From Streptomyces xanthii (GTDB taxonomy: Bacteria > Actinomycetota > Actinomycetes > Streptomycetales > Streptomycetaceae), in NCBI RefSeq assembly GCF_014621695.1, contig NZ_CP061281.1:6262001-6326000 (forward strand): 64,000 bases of DNA, read 5' to 3'. Below are positions 17,329 to 25,948 of this stretch, in pieces; position 1 is the stretch's first letter; each line of letters begins with the position of its first letter. The position numbers and the translations under genes were made by a program. The notes under the pieces are model-generated. The model was not told the origin of the DNA, ran no database searches, and worked only from the letters and a program-made list of their open reading frames with translations.

Positions 17329-17345
17329 TACGTACGGTGTACGTA
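17329..17345. promoter_or_regulatory. Palindromic TetR operator between ABC exporter and TetR genes
   Basis: TACGTACGGTGTACGTA is a perfect 7+3+7 inverted repeat, 19 bp upstream of the ATPase start and 39 bp upstream of the TetR start. A partial second copy (half-site GTACGTA with TACAGC) lies at 17290-17302, just inside the ATPase gene. The placement fits repression of both promoters. Confidence 0.75.
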
Positions 17346-17383
17346 ACTACGATGGGGCGAGAAGCTTCGAAAGGTGATGAGCG

Positions 17384-18100
17384 ATGGCGGGCCGAGCGGC
17401 CGAACCCGAAGTGATCTGGGCGCGCCCCGAGCGTGCCGGGCGGGGCCCGCGGCCCGCGCACAGCAGGGCCGACATCGCGGCGGCGGCCGTACGGGTCGCC
17501 GACGCCGAGGGCATCGAGCAGGTGTCCATGCGGCACGTCGCCGCCGACCTCGGCATGGGCACGATGTCGCTCTACAACTACGTCCCCCGCAAGGAGGACC
17601 TGTACGAGCTGATGGTGGACGCCGTCAGCGGGGAGTACGACTACCCCGAGCCCAGCGGCGACTGGCGGGCCGACGTCCTCGGGCTGGCCCACCAGATGCG
17701 CGCGATGATGCTCCGCCACCCCTGGCTGCCCCGGCTGATGTCACCGGTCTACGGCTTCAGCCCGAACGCGCTGACGTACCTGGAGTACAGCCTGCGCTGC
17801 CTCGACCCGCTGGACCGGCCCTACGGCGCCAAGATGGAGCTGATCGCGTCCCTCAACGGCGTCGTCACGACCTACGTGGCCAACGAGATCGCCACCGCCG
17901 AACGCACCCGGTCCCTGCCCTGGAGCGCCGAGCAGGAGCAGGCCGTGCGGATCGGCTACCTCGGCGCGCAGGTCGCCTCCGGCCGCTACCCCCGGCTCGC
18001 CGCCGCGTTCACCGAGGACTCCGGGCCGATCGACCTGGAAGCCGTGTTCGACAGGGCGTTGCGCCGCACGATCGAGGGGTTCGTGGCCGCGCCGTCCTGA
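17384..18100 (+). CDS. TetR-family repressor, TetR_C-type
   Basis: 238 residues. The N-terminal helix-turn-helix reads VSMRHVAADLGMGTMSLYNY (about 47-66). The C-terminal domain (DWRADVLGLAHQMRAMMLRHPW) resembles the tetracyclin-repressor C-terminal family found beside DrrAB-type exporters. AAAGG lies 9 bp before the ATG. Divergent arrangement with the exporter and the intervening palindrome make it the probable local repressor; the ligand is probably the exported drug. Confidence 0.9.
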   Translation: MAGRAAEPEVIWARPERAGRGPRPAHSRADIAAAAVRVADAEGIEQVSMRHVAADLGMGTMSLYNYVPRKEDLYELMVDAVSGEYDYPEPSGDWRADVLGLAHQMRAMMLRHPWLPRLMSPVYGFSPNALTYLEYSLRCLDPLDRPYGAKMELIASLNGVVTTYVANEIATAERTRSLPWSAEQEQAVRIGYLGAQVASGRYPRLAAAFTEDSGPIDLEAVFDRALRRTIEGFVAAPS

Positions 18101-18107
18101 CGGCTGG

Positions 18108-19325
18108 TCACATCAGGGCGAACTGGCCGCCCGGGCCCTCCTCCTGGTGGTCCAGGACCGAGGCGGGGCGGCGCGCGCCGTCCGGCACCGGCAGCACCCG
18201 GGCCCGCGCCAGTTCGTCGGCGGTGAGCGGCTCCGCACCGAGGTTCCCGCGCAACTCCTCGCACTCCGGCTCCAGTTCGGCCTGGAGGGCGAGCACCGTG
18301 ACGAGTTCGAGCAGCTCGGACGTCCACGACTGCGGCCACGTCGCGGGGCGCACCGCCGCGAGCGTGCCCGGCTCGGCCGGCGCCGTGCGCCGCGCGAACC
18401 ACTGCTCGATCACCCGCACCCCGCCCACCGTGAAGTCCCAGGCCGCGGCGGGCACCGGCGAGATCCGCCCCTCACCCACGACCAGGGCCTCCTCCTCGCG
18501 CTCGTACACCAGCTCCCCGGGGCGGGCGGGCAGTGCGGAACGGACGTACGGGCGGCGCCCGCCCGGCAGCTTGGGGCGCTCGGCGCCACCACCGCCGCGC
18601 CGCGCCAGCCACAGCAGCCTGCGGCCCAGAGCGACCCCGCGCTCCCACAGCTCCGGGTCGGTGGTCAGCGGCACCCGGCATCCGCCCGCGTCCCGCACCG
18701 CGACCGCGAGCACCCAGGCCAGCAGCTCCTCGGCGCCCACCTCCCGGTCGTAGGTGCCGGACAGATGCGTCAGGAGGCCCGGCGTCACGTTCGGCTCGGT
18801 GCCGTCGGGCCGGCGGTACAGGGGGCGGATGCGGCCCGGGCGGCCCGCGGGGGAGCGGCCCTCCGGCAGCACCGCGGACGCGAGCACGGCGGGCCCGGCG
18901 GCGTCCGGCACGTGGCCCTGCTCCACGAGGTACAGCTGGCGCTCGCCGGCCACGCGCCACAGCTCGGGGCGCGCGGCGTCCAGGAGTCGCTGGTCGGGGA
19001 TGAGCCACTGCTCGTCGAACGGCCCGTGCAGCAGCCGCACCGGCTCCGGGCACGGGCCCGCCGCGCGGGCCAGCGGCTCGGTGCCCGTGCGCTGACCGGG
19101 GAGTTGAGCGGCGGGGGAGTGCAGCGTCCGGGCCCGGGACGGTTCGAGCAGCAGGGCGCGCTCCTGCGCCTGCGCCCCGACGAACCGCTCCCAGCGGGCC
19201 TTCAGCGACGCGGCGTCCGGCGCGACCGGCCAGCTGCGGCCCAGCCGCAGGGGCGCGACGGACCACGGCATGAGGTCCGGGAGCGGCAGTGCGTGCGAGA
19301 GCCCGTCGTTCGTCACGCCCGGCAT
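18108..19325 (-). CDS. Orphan type ISP restriction-modification C-terminal (specificity) domain protein
   Basis: 405 residues. The sequence follows the type ISP C-terminal domain: a HGPFDEQWLIPDQRLLD block, YRRPDGTEPNVTPGLL, then AEELLAWVLAVA, VPLTTDPELWERGVALGRRL, and the final WDFTVGGVRVIEQWFARR. In full type ISP enzymes this region recognises DNA after nuclease, helicase and methylase domains. None of those motifs is present here or nearby, so the protein is a stand-alone specificity-type domain. GGGGGG lies about 6 bp before the start. Whether it binds DNA is not known. Confidence 0.7.
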   Translation of the reverse strand: MPGVTNDGLSHALPLPDLMPWSVAPLRLGRSWPVAPDAASLKARWERFVGAQAQERALLLEPSRARTLHSPAAQLPGQRTGTEPLARAAGPCPEPVRLLHGPFDEQWLIPDQRLLDAARPELWRVAGERQLYLVEQGHVPDAAGPAVLASAVLPEGRSPAGRPGRIRPLYRRPDGTEPNVTPGLLTHLSGTYDREVGAEELLAWVLAVAVRDAGGCRVPLTTDPELWERGVALGRRLLWLARRGGGGAERPKLPGGRRPYVRSALPARPGELVYEREEEALVVGEGRISPVPAAAWDFTVGGVRVIEQWFARRTAPAEPGTLAAVRPATWPQSWTSELLELVTVLALQAELEPECEELRGNLGAEPLTADELARARVLPVPDGARRPASVLDHQEEGPGGQFALM

Positions 19326-19347
19326 GGTACGTCCCCCCGATGGCCGT

Positions 19348-20100
19348 TCAGTCGGCGTCCAGCGTCACCGTGAACGAGAAGCGGTCGCCGCGGTAATGGA
19401 TCACCGCGACGTCCAGGACCCTGCCCGCTTCGTCGTAGGTGATGCCCGTGTAGTGCAGGATCGGGCTCAGCAACGGCACTTCGAGCAGCCGGGCCGTCTC
19501 CGGGTCGGCGAGGCGGGCCTCCACCGAGTCCGTGATCCGGCTGATGCGCACGCCCACGACGTCCCGCAGCACCTTCGTCATCGGCCAGCGCTCCAGATCG
19601 GCCGGGTCGACGAGGGGGCCGAGGTCGGGGCGCAGGTAGTTGCGGGCGTGGTTGGTCGGCTCGCCCGTCTTCTCGTCGCAGCGCAGCCGGTGGTACGCGG
19701 CCACGTGCTCGGCGCCGGGGAAGTGCTCGGCGAGGGCGGTGGGCACCGGGGCGGAGCGGTCGTGGTCGAGCAGGCGGGTCGTCATGCCCGACTGCTGGGC
19801 CACGATCGCGTCCACCGAGCCCAGCAGGCGGACCGGGGCGCCCCGGCGGGCCGCCGGCTCGATGAACGTGCCGCGGCGGCGGTGCCGGGTGATCAGGCCC
19901 TCGTCCTCCAGCTCCTTCAGGGCCTGGCGCATCGTGAGCACGGAGACCCCGTAGTGGGCCGCGAGCTGTTCCTCGGTGGGCAGGCGGAGCGGGTCCTGGG
20001 GGGATCTGCCGAGTATGGAGGCGCGCAAGGACTGCGACACCTGATACCAGAGCGGCAGCTTGCGGTTCAGGACGATCGAGTCCGGGGCGAATGACGTCAC
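19348..20100 (-). CDS. GntR-family regulator, HutC-type
   Basis: 250 residues. A winged helix (LPTEEQLAAHYGVSVLTMRQ, about 44-63, with the wing ITRHRRRGTFI) precedes a UTRA-type ligand domain from about residue 85 (PVRLLGSVDAIV to VIHYRGDRFSFTVTLDAD). GTG 20100 is chosen because further upstream codons translate the intergenic repeat. It lies downstream of hmgA on the same strand, with one repeat unit between them, so it may regulate tyrosine/homogentisate breakdown. The ligand is inferred only from context. Confidence 0.85.
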   Translation of the reverse strand: MTSFAPDSIVLNRKLPLWYQVSQSLRASILGRSPQDPLRLPTEEQLAAHYGVSVLTMRQALKELEDEGLITRHRRRGTFIEPAARRGAPVRLLGSVDAIVAQQSGMTTRLLDHDRSAPVPTALAEHFPGAEHVAAYHRLRCDEKTGEPTNHARNYLRPDLGPLVDPADLERWPMTKVLRDVVGVRISRITDSVEARLADPETARLLEVPLLSPILHYTGITYDEAGRVLDVAVIHYRGDRFSFTVTLDAD

Positions 20101-20178
20101 GGGGCTATCCGTATCTGTCGCGGGCCCGTCTTGCAATGTCGGTCCCCTGGTGGCCTGGTCTTCGGCTCCCGCCGTCGT

Positions 20179-20237
20179 GGCTGGTCGCGCAGTTCCCCGC
20201 GCCCCTGAAGGCATGCGCTGCGCGCAGCCTTCCCCCT
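20179..20237 (-). repeat. Structured intergenic repeat, single unit 3' of hmgA
   Basis: Same 28-base arm as the 5.2-kb element (20179-20206), then stem GAAGGC/GCCTTC (20207-20212 with 20227-20232), inner stem TGCGC/GCGCA, loop and single-base bulge. Read on the minus strand it is in sense with hmgA and starts about 28 bases after its stop. No partner unit is present. Confidence 0.8.
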
Positions 20238-20264
20238 ATGGAGGTAGCGGACGCAGTCCGCACC

Positions 20265-21584
20265 TCAGCCGCGGCCGAAGTTCGACTCCAGCCCGGCCCA
20301 CACCTCGTCGTACCCGCGCTGCACATGCTCCGCCTCCGCAGCCTGCGCGGCGACCGTCAGCGGCCAGCGGGTCTCGAACATGAAGGCCAGGCCGTCGTCG
20401 ACCTTCTGCGGCTTCAGCTCGGCCGCGCTGGCGCGGTCGAAGGTCTCCCGGTCGGGGCCGTGCGCCGACATCATGTTGTGCAGCGAGCCGCCCCCGGGCA
20501 CGAAGCCCTCCGCCTTCGCGTCGTACGCGCCCTCGATGAGCCCCATGTACTCGCTCATCACGTTCCGGTGGAAGTACGGCGGACGGAACGTGTCCTCGCC
20601 CACCAGCCAGCGCGGGGCGAACACCACGAAGTCGACGCCCGCGAGCCCCGGGGTGTCCGACGGGGACGTCAGCACCGTGAAGATCGACGGGTCCGGGTGG
20701 TCGTAGGAGATCGTCCCGATGACGTTGAAGCGCCGCAGGTCGTACACGTACGGGACGTGGTTGCCGTGCCAGGCGACGACGTCGAGCGGGGAGTGGTCGT
20801 ACGTGGCCGTCCAGAGGTTGCCGCAGAACTTGTTGACCACCTCGACCGGGCCCGCGACGTCCTCGTATGCGGCGACCGGCGCCCTGAAGTCCCGTGCGTT
20901 CGCCAGTCCGTTGGCCCCGATCGGGCCGAGGTCGGGGAGCTGGAACGCCGCGCCGTAGTTCTCGCACACGTACCCGCGGGCGCTCTCGTCGAGCAGCTCC
21001 ACGCGGAAGCGGACCCCGCGCGGGATCAGCGCGACCTCGCCCGGACGCGCCGCGAGCAGGCCGAACTCCGTGCGCAGCAGCAGCCCGCCGCGCTCCGGGA
21101 CGATCAGCAGCTCGCCGTCGGCGTCGCTGAACACCCGGTCCATCGGCGCGTTCGCGTGGTAGAGGTGCACGGCCATGCCGGTGCGCTGCGTCGCGTCGCC
21201 GTTGCCGCCCAGCGTCCACAGGCCGGCCAGCCAGTCCGTGCCGGGGGCCGGCTCGGGCAGCGGGTTCCAGCGGCGGCGGTTGGGGTCGGGGACGGACTCG
21301 GTGAACGGGGCCGTGCGCACCGCCCCGTTGTCCGTCCGCGTGAACTCCGGGTGGGCCGCCGAGGGGCGGATCCGGTACAGCCACGAGCGGCGGTTGTGCG
21401 CGCGGGGCTCGGTGAAGGCCGTACCGCTCAACTGCTCCGCGTACAGGCCGAGCGGGGCGCGCTGCGGTGCGTTGCGCCCGACGGGCAGGGCTCCCGGCAC
21501 GGCCTCCGAGCCGTGCTCGTTGCCGAAGCCGGTGAGATACGCGAGCTCCTGGGCCGTCTTCCTCGCCTGCTCGATGCCGTTCAT
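20265..21584 (-). CDS. hmgA: Homogentisate 1,2-dioxygenase
   Basis: 439 residues, the usual length. The enzyme opens the ring of homogentisate to maleylacetoacetate in tyrosine and phenylalanine catabolism, in the cytoplasm, using Fe(II). The N-terminal [18 protein letters not shown] block is diagnostic. The iron ligands lie in [12 protein letters not shown] (His and Glu) and [12 protein letters not shown] (His). GGGAG precedes the ATG. A perfect 9-bp palindrome sits 25 bp upstream of the start. Maleylacetoacetate isomerase and fumarylacetoacetase genes are not adjacent. Confidence 0.97.
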   Translation of the reverse strand: MNGIEQARKTAQELAYLTGFGNEHGSEAVPGALPVGRNAPQRAPLGLYAEQLSGTAFTEPRAHNRRSWLYRIRPSAAHPEFTRTDNGAVRTAPFTESVPDPNRRRWNPLPEPAPGTDWLAGLWTLGGNGDATQRTGMAVHLYHANAPMDRVFSDADGELLIVPERGGLLLRTEFGLLAARPGEVALIPRGVRFRVELLDESARGYVCENYGAAFQLPDLGPIGANGLANARDFRAPVAAYEDVAGPVEVVNKFCGNLWTATYDHSPLDVVAWHGNHVPYVYDLRRFNVIGTISYDHPDPSIFTVLTSPSDTPGLAGVDFVVFAPRWLVGEDTFRPPYFHRNVMSEYMGLIEGAYDAKAEGFVPGGGSLHNMMSAHGPDRETFDRASAAELKPQKVDDGLAFMFETRWPLTVAAQAAEAEHVQRGYDEVWAGLESNFGRG

Positions 21585-21608
21585 AGGTGGGCGCTCCCGG
21601 TGCCTGAA

Positions 21609-21636
21609 GGAATCCTATGCATCACCGTAGGATTCC
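21609..21636. promoter_or_regulatory. Perfect inverted repeat upstream of hmgA
   Basis: GGAATCCTA (21609-21617) and TAGGATTCC (21628-21636) flank a 10-base spacer. It is an AT-rich island in GC-rich DNA, 24 bp upstream of the hmgA start, where a repressor would block transcription. The neighbouring GntR is the obvious candidate, though HutC-type sites usually have a shorter spacer. Confidence 0.7.
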
Positions 21637-21707
21637 GGCCCCGCCGCGTCAACGGTGCCGTTCCGCGCGGTCGGGAGAAAGCCGTGCCGCAGGGGGTCCC
21701 AAAACAT

Positions 21708-21718
21708 GAGCAGTGCTC
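21708..21718. promoter_or_regulatory. Putative TetR-type operator at envelope cluster promoter
   Basis: GAGCAGTGCTC is a perfect 5+1+5 palindrome 13 bp before the start codon of the beta-helix gene. Its core AGCAGTGCT is identical to the core of the TetR operator at 47.9 kb, but the flanks differ. Being so near the start codon it would overlap the transcription start. Confidence 0.5.
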
Positions 21719-21731
21719 TACTCTCGCGCCC

Positions 21732-23771
21732 ATGCCCTGGATCCGAAGGCTCCTCGTCGTCCTGGTCGCGCTCTGCGCGGCGCTCGCCGCAACTCCCGCC
21801 GCCCAGGCGCACGAGGAACGGCCGGTGAAGCTGCCCGACGGGTCGGGCAGCGTGCCCGTCCACCGCGACGGACCGCCCGACCTGCTCGTCTGCAAGAAGG
21901 ACCGGGCGGACTTCGAACGCCGCGTCGCCGGCTTCCCGGCCGGCCTGCGCAAGAAGAACCTCGACCTCTTCGCGCGCTGCCAAGACCAGGGCTTCCGGCA
22001 CCTCCAGGCCGCGGTGGACGCCGTCGACCGGCCCGGCATGAACATCGCGATCCTGCCCGGCCTGTACGAGGAGGAGCCCTCGCGGCCGAAGCCCACCGGG
22101 GCCTGCACCCGCCTCAAGGCCAGGAACTCCCAGCTGGGCTACCAGATCCTGTCCTACGCCCAGCAGAAGCGCTGCCCGCACAACCAGAACCTCGTCGCGA
22201 TCCTCGGCAAGAAGAACCTGCAGATCGAGGGCACCGGCCAGTCGCGGCTCGACGTCGTGATCGACGCCAAGTACACCAAGCTCAACGCGATCCGTGCCGA
22301 CGGCAGCGACGGCGTCTACTTCAAGAACTTCACCGCCCAGCGCACCACCTTCAACTCGCTGTACGTCCTGGCCGGCGACGGCTTCGTCATCGACGACGTC
22401 CTGACCCGCTGGAACGACGAGTACGGCTTCCTCACCTTCGCGAGCGACCACGGGCTCTACAAGAACTGCGAGTCCTACGGCAACGGCGACTCCGGCATCT
22501 ACCCCGGCAGCGCCTCGAACATCAACAACGGCCGCGGCTACGACGTCCCCCGCTACTCCATCGAGATCACCGGCTGCCGCAGCCACCACAACATGGTCGG
22601 CTACAGCGGCACCGCCGGAGACTCCGTCTACGCGCACGACAACGAGTTCGACCACAACATGGGCGGCGCCTCCATGGACTCCGCCTTCCCCGGCCACCCC
22701 GGACTGCCGCAGAACCACGCCCGGTTCGAGCGCAACGACATCCACGACAACAACGCGAACTACTACCCCTACGTCGCCGACGGCACCTGCGCCAAGGACC
22801 CCGTCGACCGCGGCTACGAGGACGGCGTGGTCTGCCCCCAGATCTCCATGCCGCCCGGCACCGGCATCATCACGGCCGGCGGCAACTGGAACCGCTACGA
22901 GAACAACTGGGTGTACGGGCACGACCGCGCCGCCTTCTTCCTGAGCGCCGTCCCCGCCTTCATCCGCGGCGAGTCCGCCTGGTCGAAGCAGACGGACACC
23001 TCGCACCACAACCGGTACGCGGGCAACAAGCTGGGCGTCGACAAGCAGGGCAGGTCGCGGCCCAACGCCACCGACGTGTGGTGGGACGGCCAGGGCGGGG
23101 GCAACTGCTGGCAGGGCTCGGCGGGCGCCGCCACCCCGCGCGCCCTGCCCACCTGCGGGACGAAGCGCGGTGACGTCTCCGGCGGCTCGGACCGGCTCGT
23201 CGGCGAACCGTCGAAGCTGGCCGCGCTCCTGGTCTGCGCCGACTACAACGTCCAGGCGCGCCGGCTGCCCGCCGGATGCGACTGGTACGGGGCCCGGGGC
23301 ATCGAGCGCATCGAGGTGCAGCTCGCCCTCGGCGTCGCGGTCGTGCTGACGCTGGTCGGCGGGGTGCTGTGGTGGCGCCGGCTGCGGTCGCACCGCTGGG
23401 CGACGGTGGCGTGCGCCGCGGGACTCGCCGGTCTCGCGCTCGACGTCGCCGGATCGACCATGGGACTCCAGTCCGGCTACCTGCCCGCCGCGGCCCTGCT
23501 GCTGACCGGCGCCTGGTGGACGGCCGTCGGGCTCGTCCTGCGGCGCGAACGCCCTTGGTTCGGCTGGGTCACCGTGGCCCTGGGCGCCCTCACTCTCCTC
23601 GACGCCTTCGACAAGGCCGTGGTGATGCTGCCGTGGATCCCGCTGAGCCCTGCCTGGATCCGCGGACTGCTCGGCGTCGTGTGGGTCCTGTGGGCCGTGG
23701 TGGCCGCCTCCCGGCAGGACACGGCAGCCCGGCCGGAGACCCCCGAGGTGCTGACGGAGGTGCGGGCGTGA
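21732..23771 (+). CDS. Secreted right-handed beta-helix protein with C-terminal membrane domain
   Basis: 679 residues. Signal peptide 1-26 (AQA). Residues about 95-470 look like a pectate-lyase/NosD-type parallel beta-helix: repeated short strands with Asn/Asp/Gly turns (DGVYFKNFTAQRTTFNSLYV, GFVIDDVLTRWNDEYGFLTF) and the outward cluster YGNGDSGIYPGSA. Cysteines suggest disulfides. From about 528 to 655 come four or five membrane helices, so the helix domain is displayed outside while anchored. It is the first gene of a coupled trio; its stop overlaps the next start. Catalytic activity is not evident. Confidence 0.8.
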   Translation: MPWIRRLLVVLVALCAALAATPAAQAHEERPVKLPDGSGSVPVHRDGPPDLLVCKKDRADFERRVAGFPAGLRKKNLDLFARCQDQGFRHLQAAVDAVDRPGMNIAILPGLYEEEPSRPKPTGACTRLKARNSQLGYQILSYAQQKRCPHNQNLVAILGKKNLQIEGTGQSRLDVVIDAKYTKLNAIRADGSDGVYFKNFTAQRTTFNSLYVLAGDGFVIDDVLTRWNDEYGFLTFASDHGLYKNCESYGNGDSGIYPGSASNINNGRGYDVPRYSIEITGCRSHHNMVGYSGTAGDSVYAHDNEFDHNMGGASMDSAFPGHPGLPQNHARFERNDIHDNNANYYPYVADGTCAKDPVDRGYEDGVVCPQISMPPGTGIITAGGNWNRYENNWVYGHDRAAFFLSAVPAFIRGESAWSKQTDTSHHNRYAGNKLGVDKQGRSRPNATDVWWDGQGGGNCWQGSAGAATPRALPTCGTKRGDVSGGSDRLVGEPSKLAALLVCADYNVQARRLPAGCDWYGARGIERIEVQLALGVAVVLTLVGGVLWWRRLRSHRWATVACAAGLAGLALDVAGSTMGLQSGYLPAAALLLTGAWWTAVGLVLRRERPWFGWVTVALGALTLLDAFDKAVVMLPWIPLSPAWIRGLLGVVWVLWAVVAASRQDTAARPETPEVLTEVRA

Positions 23772-24613
23772 GGGGCGCCGCGGGCGTGCGCGGGCGGCTG
23801 GCGCGGGCGGTCGTGGTGGCGGTGCTGACCGTCGGCGTCGCGGCGGGGTGCGGCGGGCGGCCCACCACGCACCACAAGCCCGGCACCGGGCACCAGGAGG
23901 CGAGCGGCTCGGCCGGGCGGCTCCTGGACCGCGCGGACGAGTCCGGGCACCGCTACCGGCAGGTCGACGCCGACGGCGCCCCGTCGGTCGACCTCGAGGT
24001 GCGGCCGGACTCGGCCGACGGCTGGAACGTCCGGCTCGACGTGAGCGACTTCCGGTTCACCCCGGACAGCGTGGGCGGGGGAGCGCTGCCGGGGCGCGGC
24101 CACGCGCACCTGTACCTCGACGACCACAAGATCGCCCGCGTCTACGGCGAGTGGTACCACCTGCCCGAGTCCGCCGTCCCCAAGGGCACCCACCGGCTGA
24201 CCGCCCGCCTCTACGCCGACGACCACACCGTCTGGGCCGTCGACGGCGAACCGATCGAGTCGACCGCCGACGTGACCTCCTCCGGACGGGAGGACGGGCA
24301 CGCGGGCGGGCACGGCCATGACGGCAAGGGAGCCTCGGGGAAGGCCTCCGCGGACCGGACCGTCACGATCTCCGTCGACGGCAAGAACGTCCAACCCCCG
24401 CCGGGCCGGCTGGAGTTCAAGAAGGGCCAGCGCGTCCGCCTCACGGTCACGAGCGACCGCGCCGACACCCTCCACGTCCACGGCTACGACAAGGAGGTCA
24501 CTCTTCCGGCCGGCCGCGCGGCCACCCTGACCCTCACCCTCGACCGCACCGGCCTGTTCGAGGTCGAGACCCACGAGTCCGGCCTGCTCCTCACCCAACT
24601 CGTGGTCCGGTGA
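23768..24613 (+). CDS. Lipoprotein with two cupredoxin-like domains
   Basis: 281 residues from GTG 23768, overlapping the previous stop (GTGA). The lipobox GVAAGC places lipidated Cys28 after the signal peptide. Domain 1 (about 60-165) has GRGHAHLYLDDHKIARVYGE, then WYHLPESAVPKGTHRLTARL, the pattern of secreted copper-linked domains. A His-rich hinge (GHAGGHGHDGK) leads to domain 2, an EfeO/cupredoxin-like fold ending TLHVHGYDKEV and GLFEVETHESGLLLTQLVV. The His residues could bind copper or another metal, but a type-1 copper Cys is absent. Confidence 0.75.
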   Translation: MRGAAGVRGRLARAVVVAVLTVGVAAGCGGRPTTHHKPGTGHQEASGSAGRLLDRADESGHRYRQVDADGAPSVDLEVRPDSADGWNVRLDVSDFRFTPDSVGGGALPGRGHAHLYLDDHKIARVYGEWYHLPESAVPKGTHRLTARLYADDHTVWAVDGEPIESTADVTSSGREDGHAGGHGHDGKGASGKASADRTVTISVDGKNVQPPPGRLEFKKGQRVRLTVTSDRADTLHVHGYDKEVTLPAGRAATLTLTLDRTGLFEVETHESGLLLTQLVVR

Positions 24614-24619
24614 CGTGAG

Positions 24620-25888
24620 GTGAACATCAGCTCGCCCGAGCCGCTCGCGCACGGCATTGGTTCCCAGCACGACCTTCCCCTGTCCCCCTTCTACGCGTAC
24701 GCGGGCGCCTTCGCCGCGCTGTTCGTCTCCTTCCTCGCGCTCGGCCTGCTCTGGTCCTCCTCCCGCTTCCGCGGGAACAGCTCCGGGCTCGCGCTGCCGC
24801 GTCCCGTCCAGCGCCTCGCCGACGCCCGCGGCACGCGCGCCGCCCTGCGCGTGCTCGGCCTCGGAGCGACCGTCCTCGTCCTCGCCCACCTCCTGTTCGG
24901 CCCCGACGACCCAGAGCGCAACCCGGCCCCCGGCGCCGTGCACGTCCTGTTCTGGGTCGGCCTGGTACCGGCGTCGCTGCTGTGCGGCCCCGTCTGGCGC
25001 CTGCTCAACCCTCTGCGCACCCTGCACGCCGCCGGCTGCCGGGCGCTCGGGCGCGACCCCGGCGCGGGGCGCCCGCTGCCCGCCCGGCTGGGCATGTGGC
25101 CCGCGGCCCTCGGCCTCTTCGCCTACACCTGGCTCGAACTCGCCTCCCCCGACCCGGCGTCCCGCACCGCCCTGCTCGCCTTCCTGCTCACCTACGCGGC
25201 CGTCCAGCTCGCCGCCGCCGCGTGGTTCGGCGCCCGCTGGTTCGACGGGGGCGACGCCTTCGAGGCGTACTCGACGCTCTTCGCCCGGCTCTCCCCGTTC
25301 GGCCGGCGCGACGACGGACGCCTCGTGCTGCGCAACCCGTTCCACGGACTCGACGCCACCCCGCCCGTCCCCGGGCTCGTCGCCGCCGTGTGCGTGATGC
25401 TCGGCTCCACCGCCTACGACGGCTACTCGGACGCCCCCTCCTGGATCACCACCCTGCAGACGTCCCCGCTCGGCCCGACCGCGACCGGCACCCTCGGCCT
25501 GCTCGGCGCCGTCACCCTCGTCGCCGTGCTCTACGCCCTGTGCGCGGGCCGGGCGCCGCGCGCCGCGTTCGCCCACGCCCTCGTACCGATCGCCCTCGGC
25601 TACCTCGTCGCCCACTACTTCACGCTCTACGCCACCGAAGGCCCCCGCACCCTCGCCCTGGCCGCCGGTGCCACCGACCCCGCCCCGCCCGAACCACCCC
25701 TCGGACCCGGCGGCCTCGCCGCGCTCCAGGTCCTCGCCATCGTCACCGGACACGTCCTCGGCGTCGTCGCCGCGCACGACCGCGCCGTACGGCTGCTGCC
25801 CCCGGAGAAGTCCGTCACCGGCCAGCTCCCGCTGTTCGCGCTGATGATCGCCTACACCCTCGGCGGCCTCGGACTGCTCATCGCCTGA
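24620..25888 (+). CDS. Polytopic membrane protein of the envelope cluster
   Basis: 422 residues with about nine to ten membrane helices. GTG 24620 starts 6 bp after the lipoprotein stop, so the three genes form one operon. The N-terminal motif AHGIGSQHDLPLSPFYAY and the C-terminal LPLFALMIAYTLGGLGLLIA recall actinobacterial proteins often annotated as fenitrothion hydrolase-like, an annotation I recall rather than verify. Conserved His residues in the helices (AHYFTLY, GHVLGVVAAHD) could bind metal. With a cupredoxin lipoprotein and a NosD-like beta-helix beside it, a metal-handling or redox role is possible. Confidence 0.6.
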   Translation: MNISSPEPLAHGIGSQHDLPLSPFYAYAGAFAALFVSFLALGLLWSSSRFRGNSSGLALPRPVQRLADARGTRAALRVLGLGATVLVLAHLLFGPDDPERNPAPGAVHVLFWVGLVPASLLCGPVWRLLNPLRTLHAAGCRALGRDPGAGRPLPARLGMWPAALGLFAYTWLELASPDPASRTALLAFLLTYAAVQLAAAAWFGARWFDGGDAFEAYSTLFARLSPFGRRDDGRLVLRNPFHGLDATPPVPGLVAAVCVMLGSTAYDGYSDAPSWITTLQTSPLGPTATGTLGLLGAVTLVAVLYALCAGRAPRAAFAHALVPIALGYLVAHYFTLYATEGPRTLALAAGATDPAPPEPPLGPGGLAALQVLAIVTGHVLGVVAAHDRAVRLLPPEKSVTGQLPLFALMIAYTLGGLGLLIA

Positions 25889-25948
25889 GGCCGCCCGTGC
25901 CACGGGGCCGATCCGGAGGCGGTCGACGGCCCCCGTACCCGAAGGGCC

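Noticed and set aside
20101..20214. N-terminal extension of the HutC-type GntR protein
   Set aside because: The extension translates the structured repeat and has no SD; GntR homologues start near the GTG at 20100.
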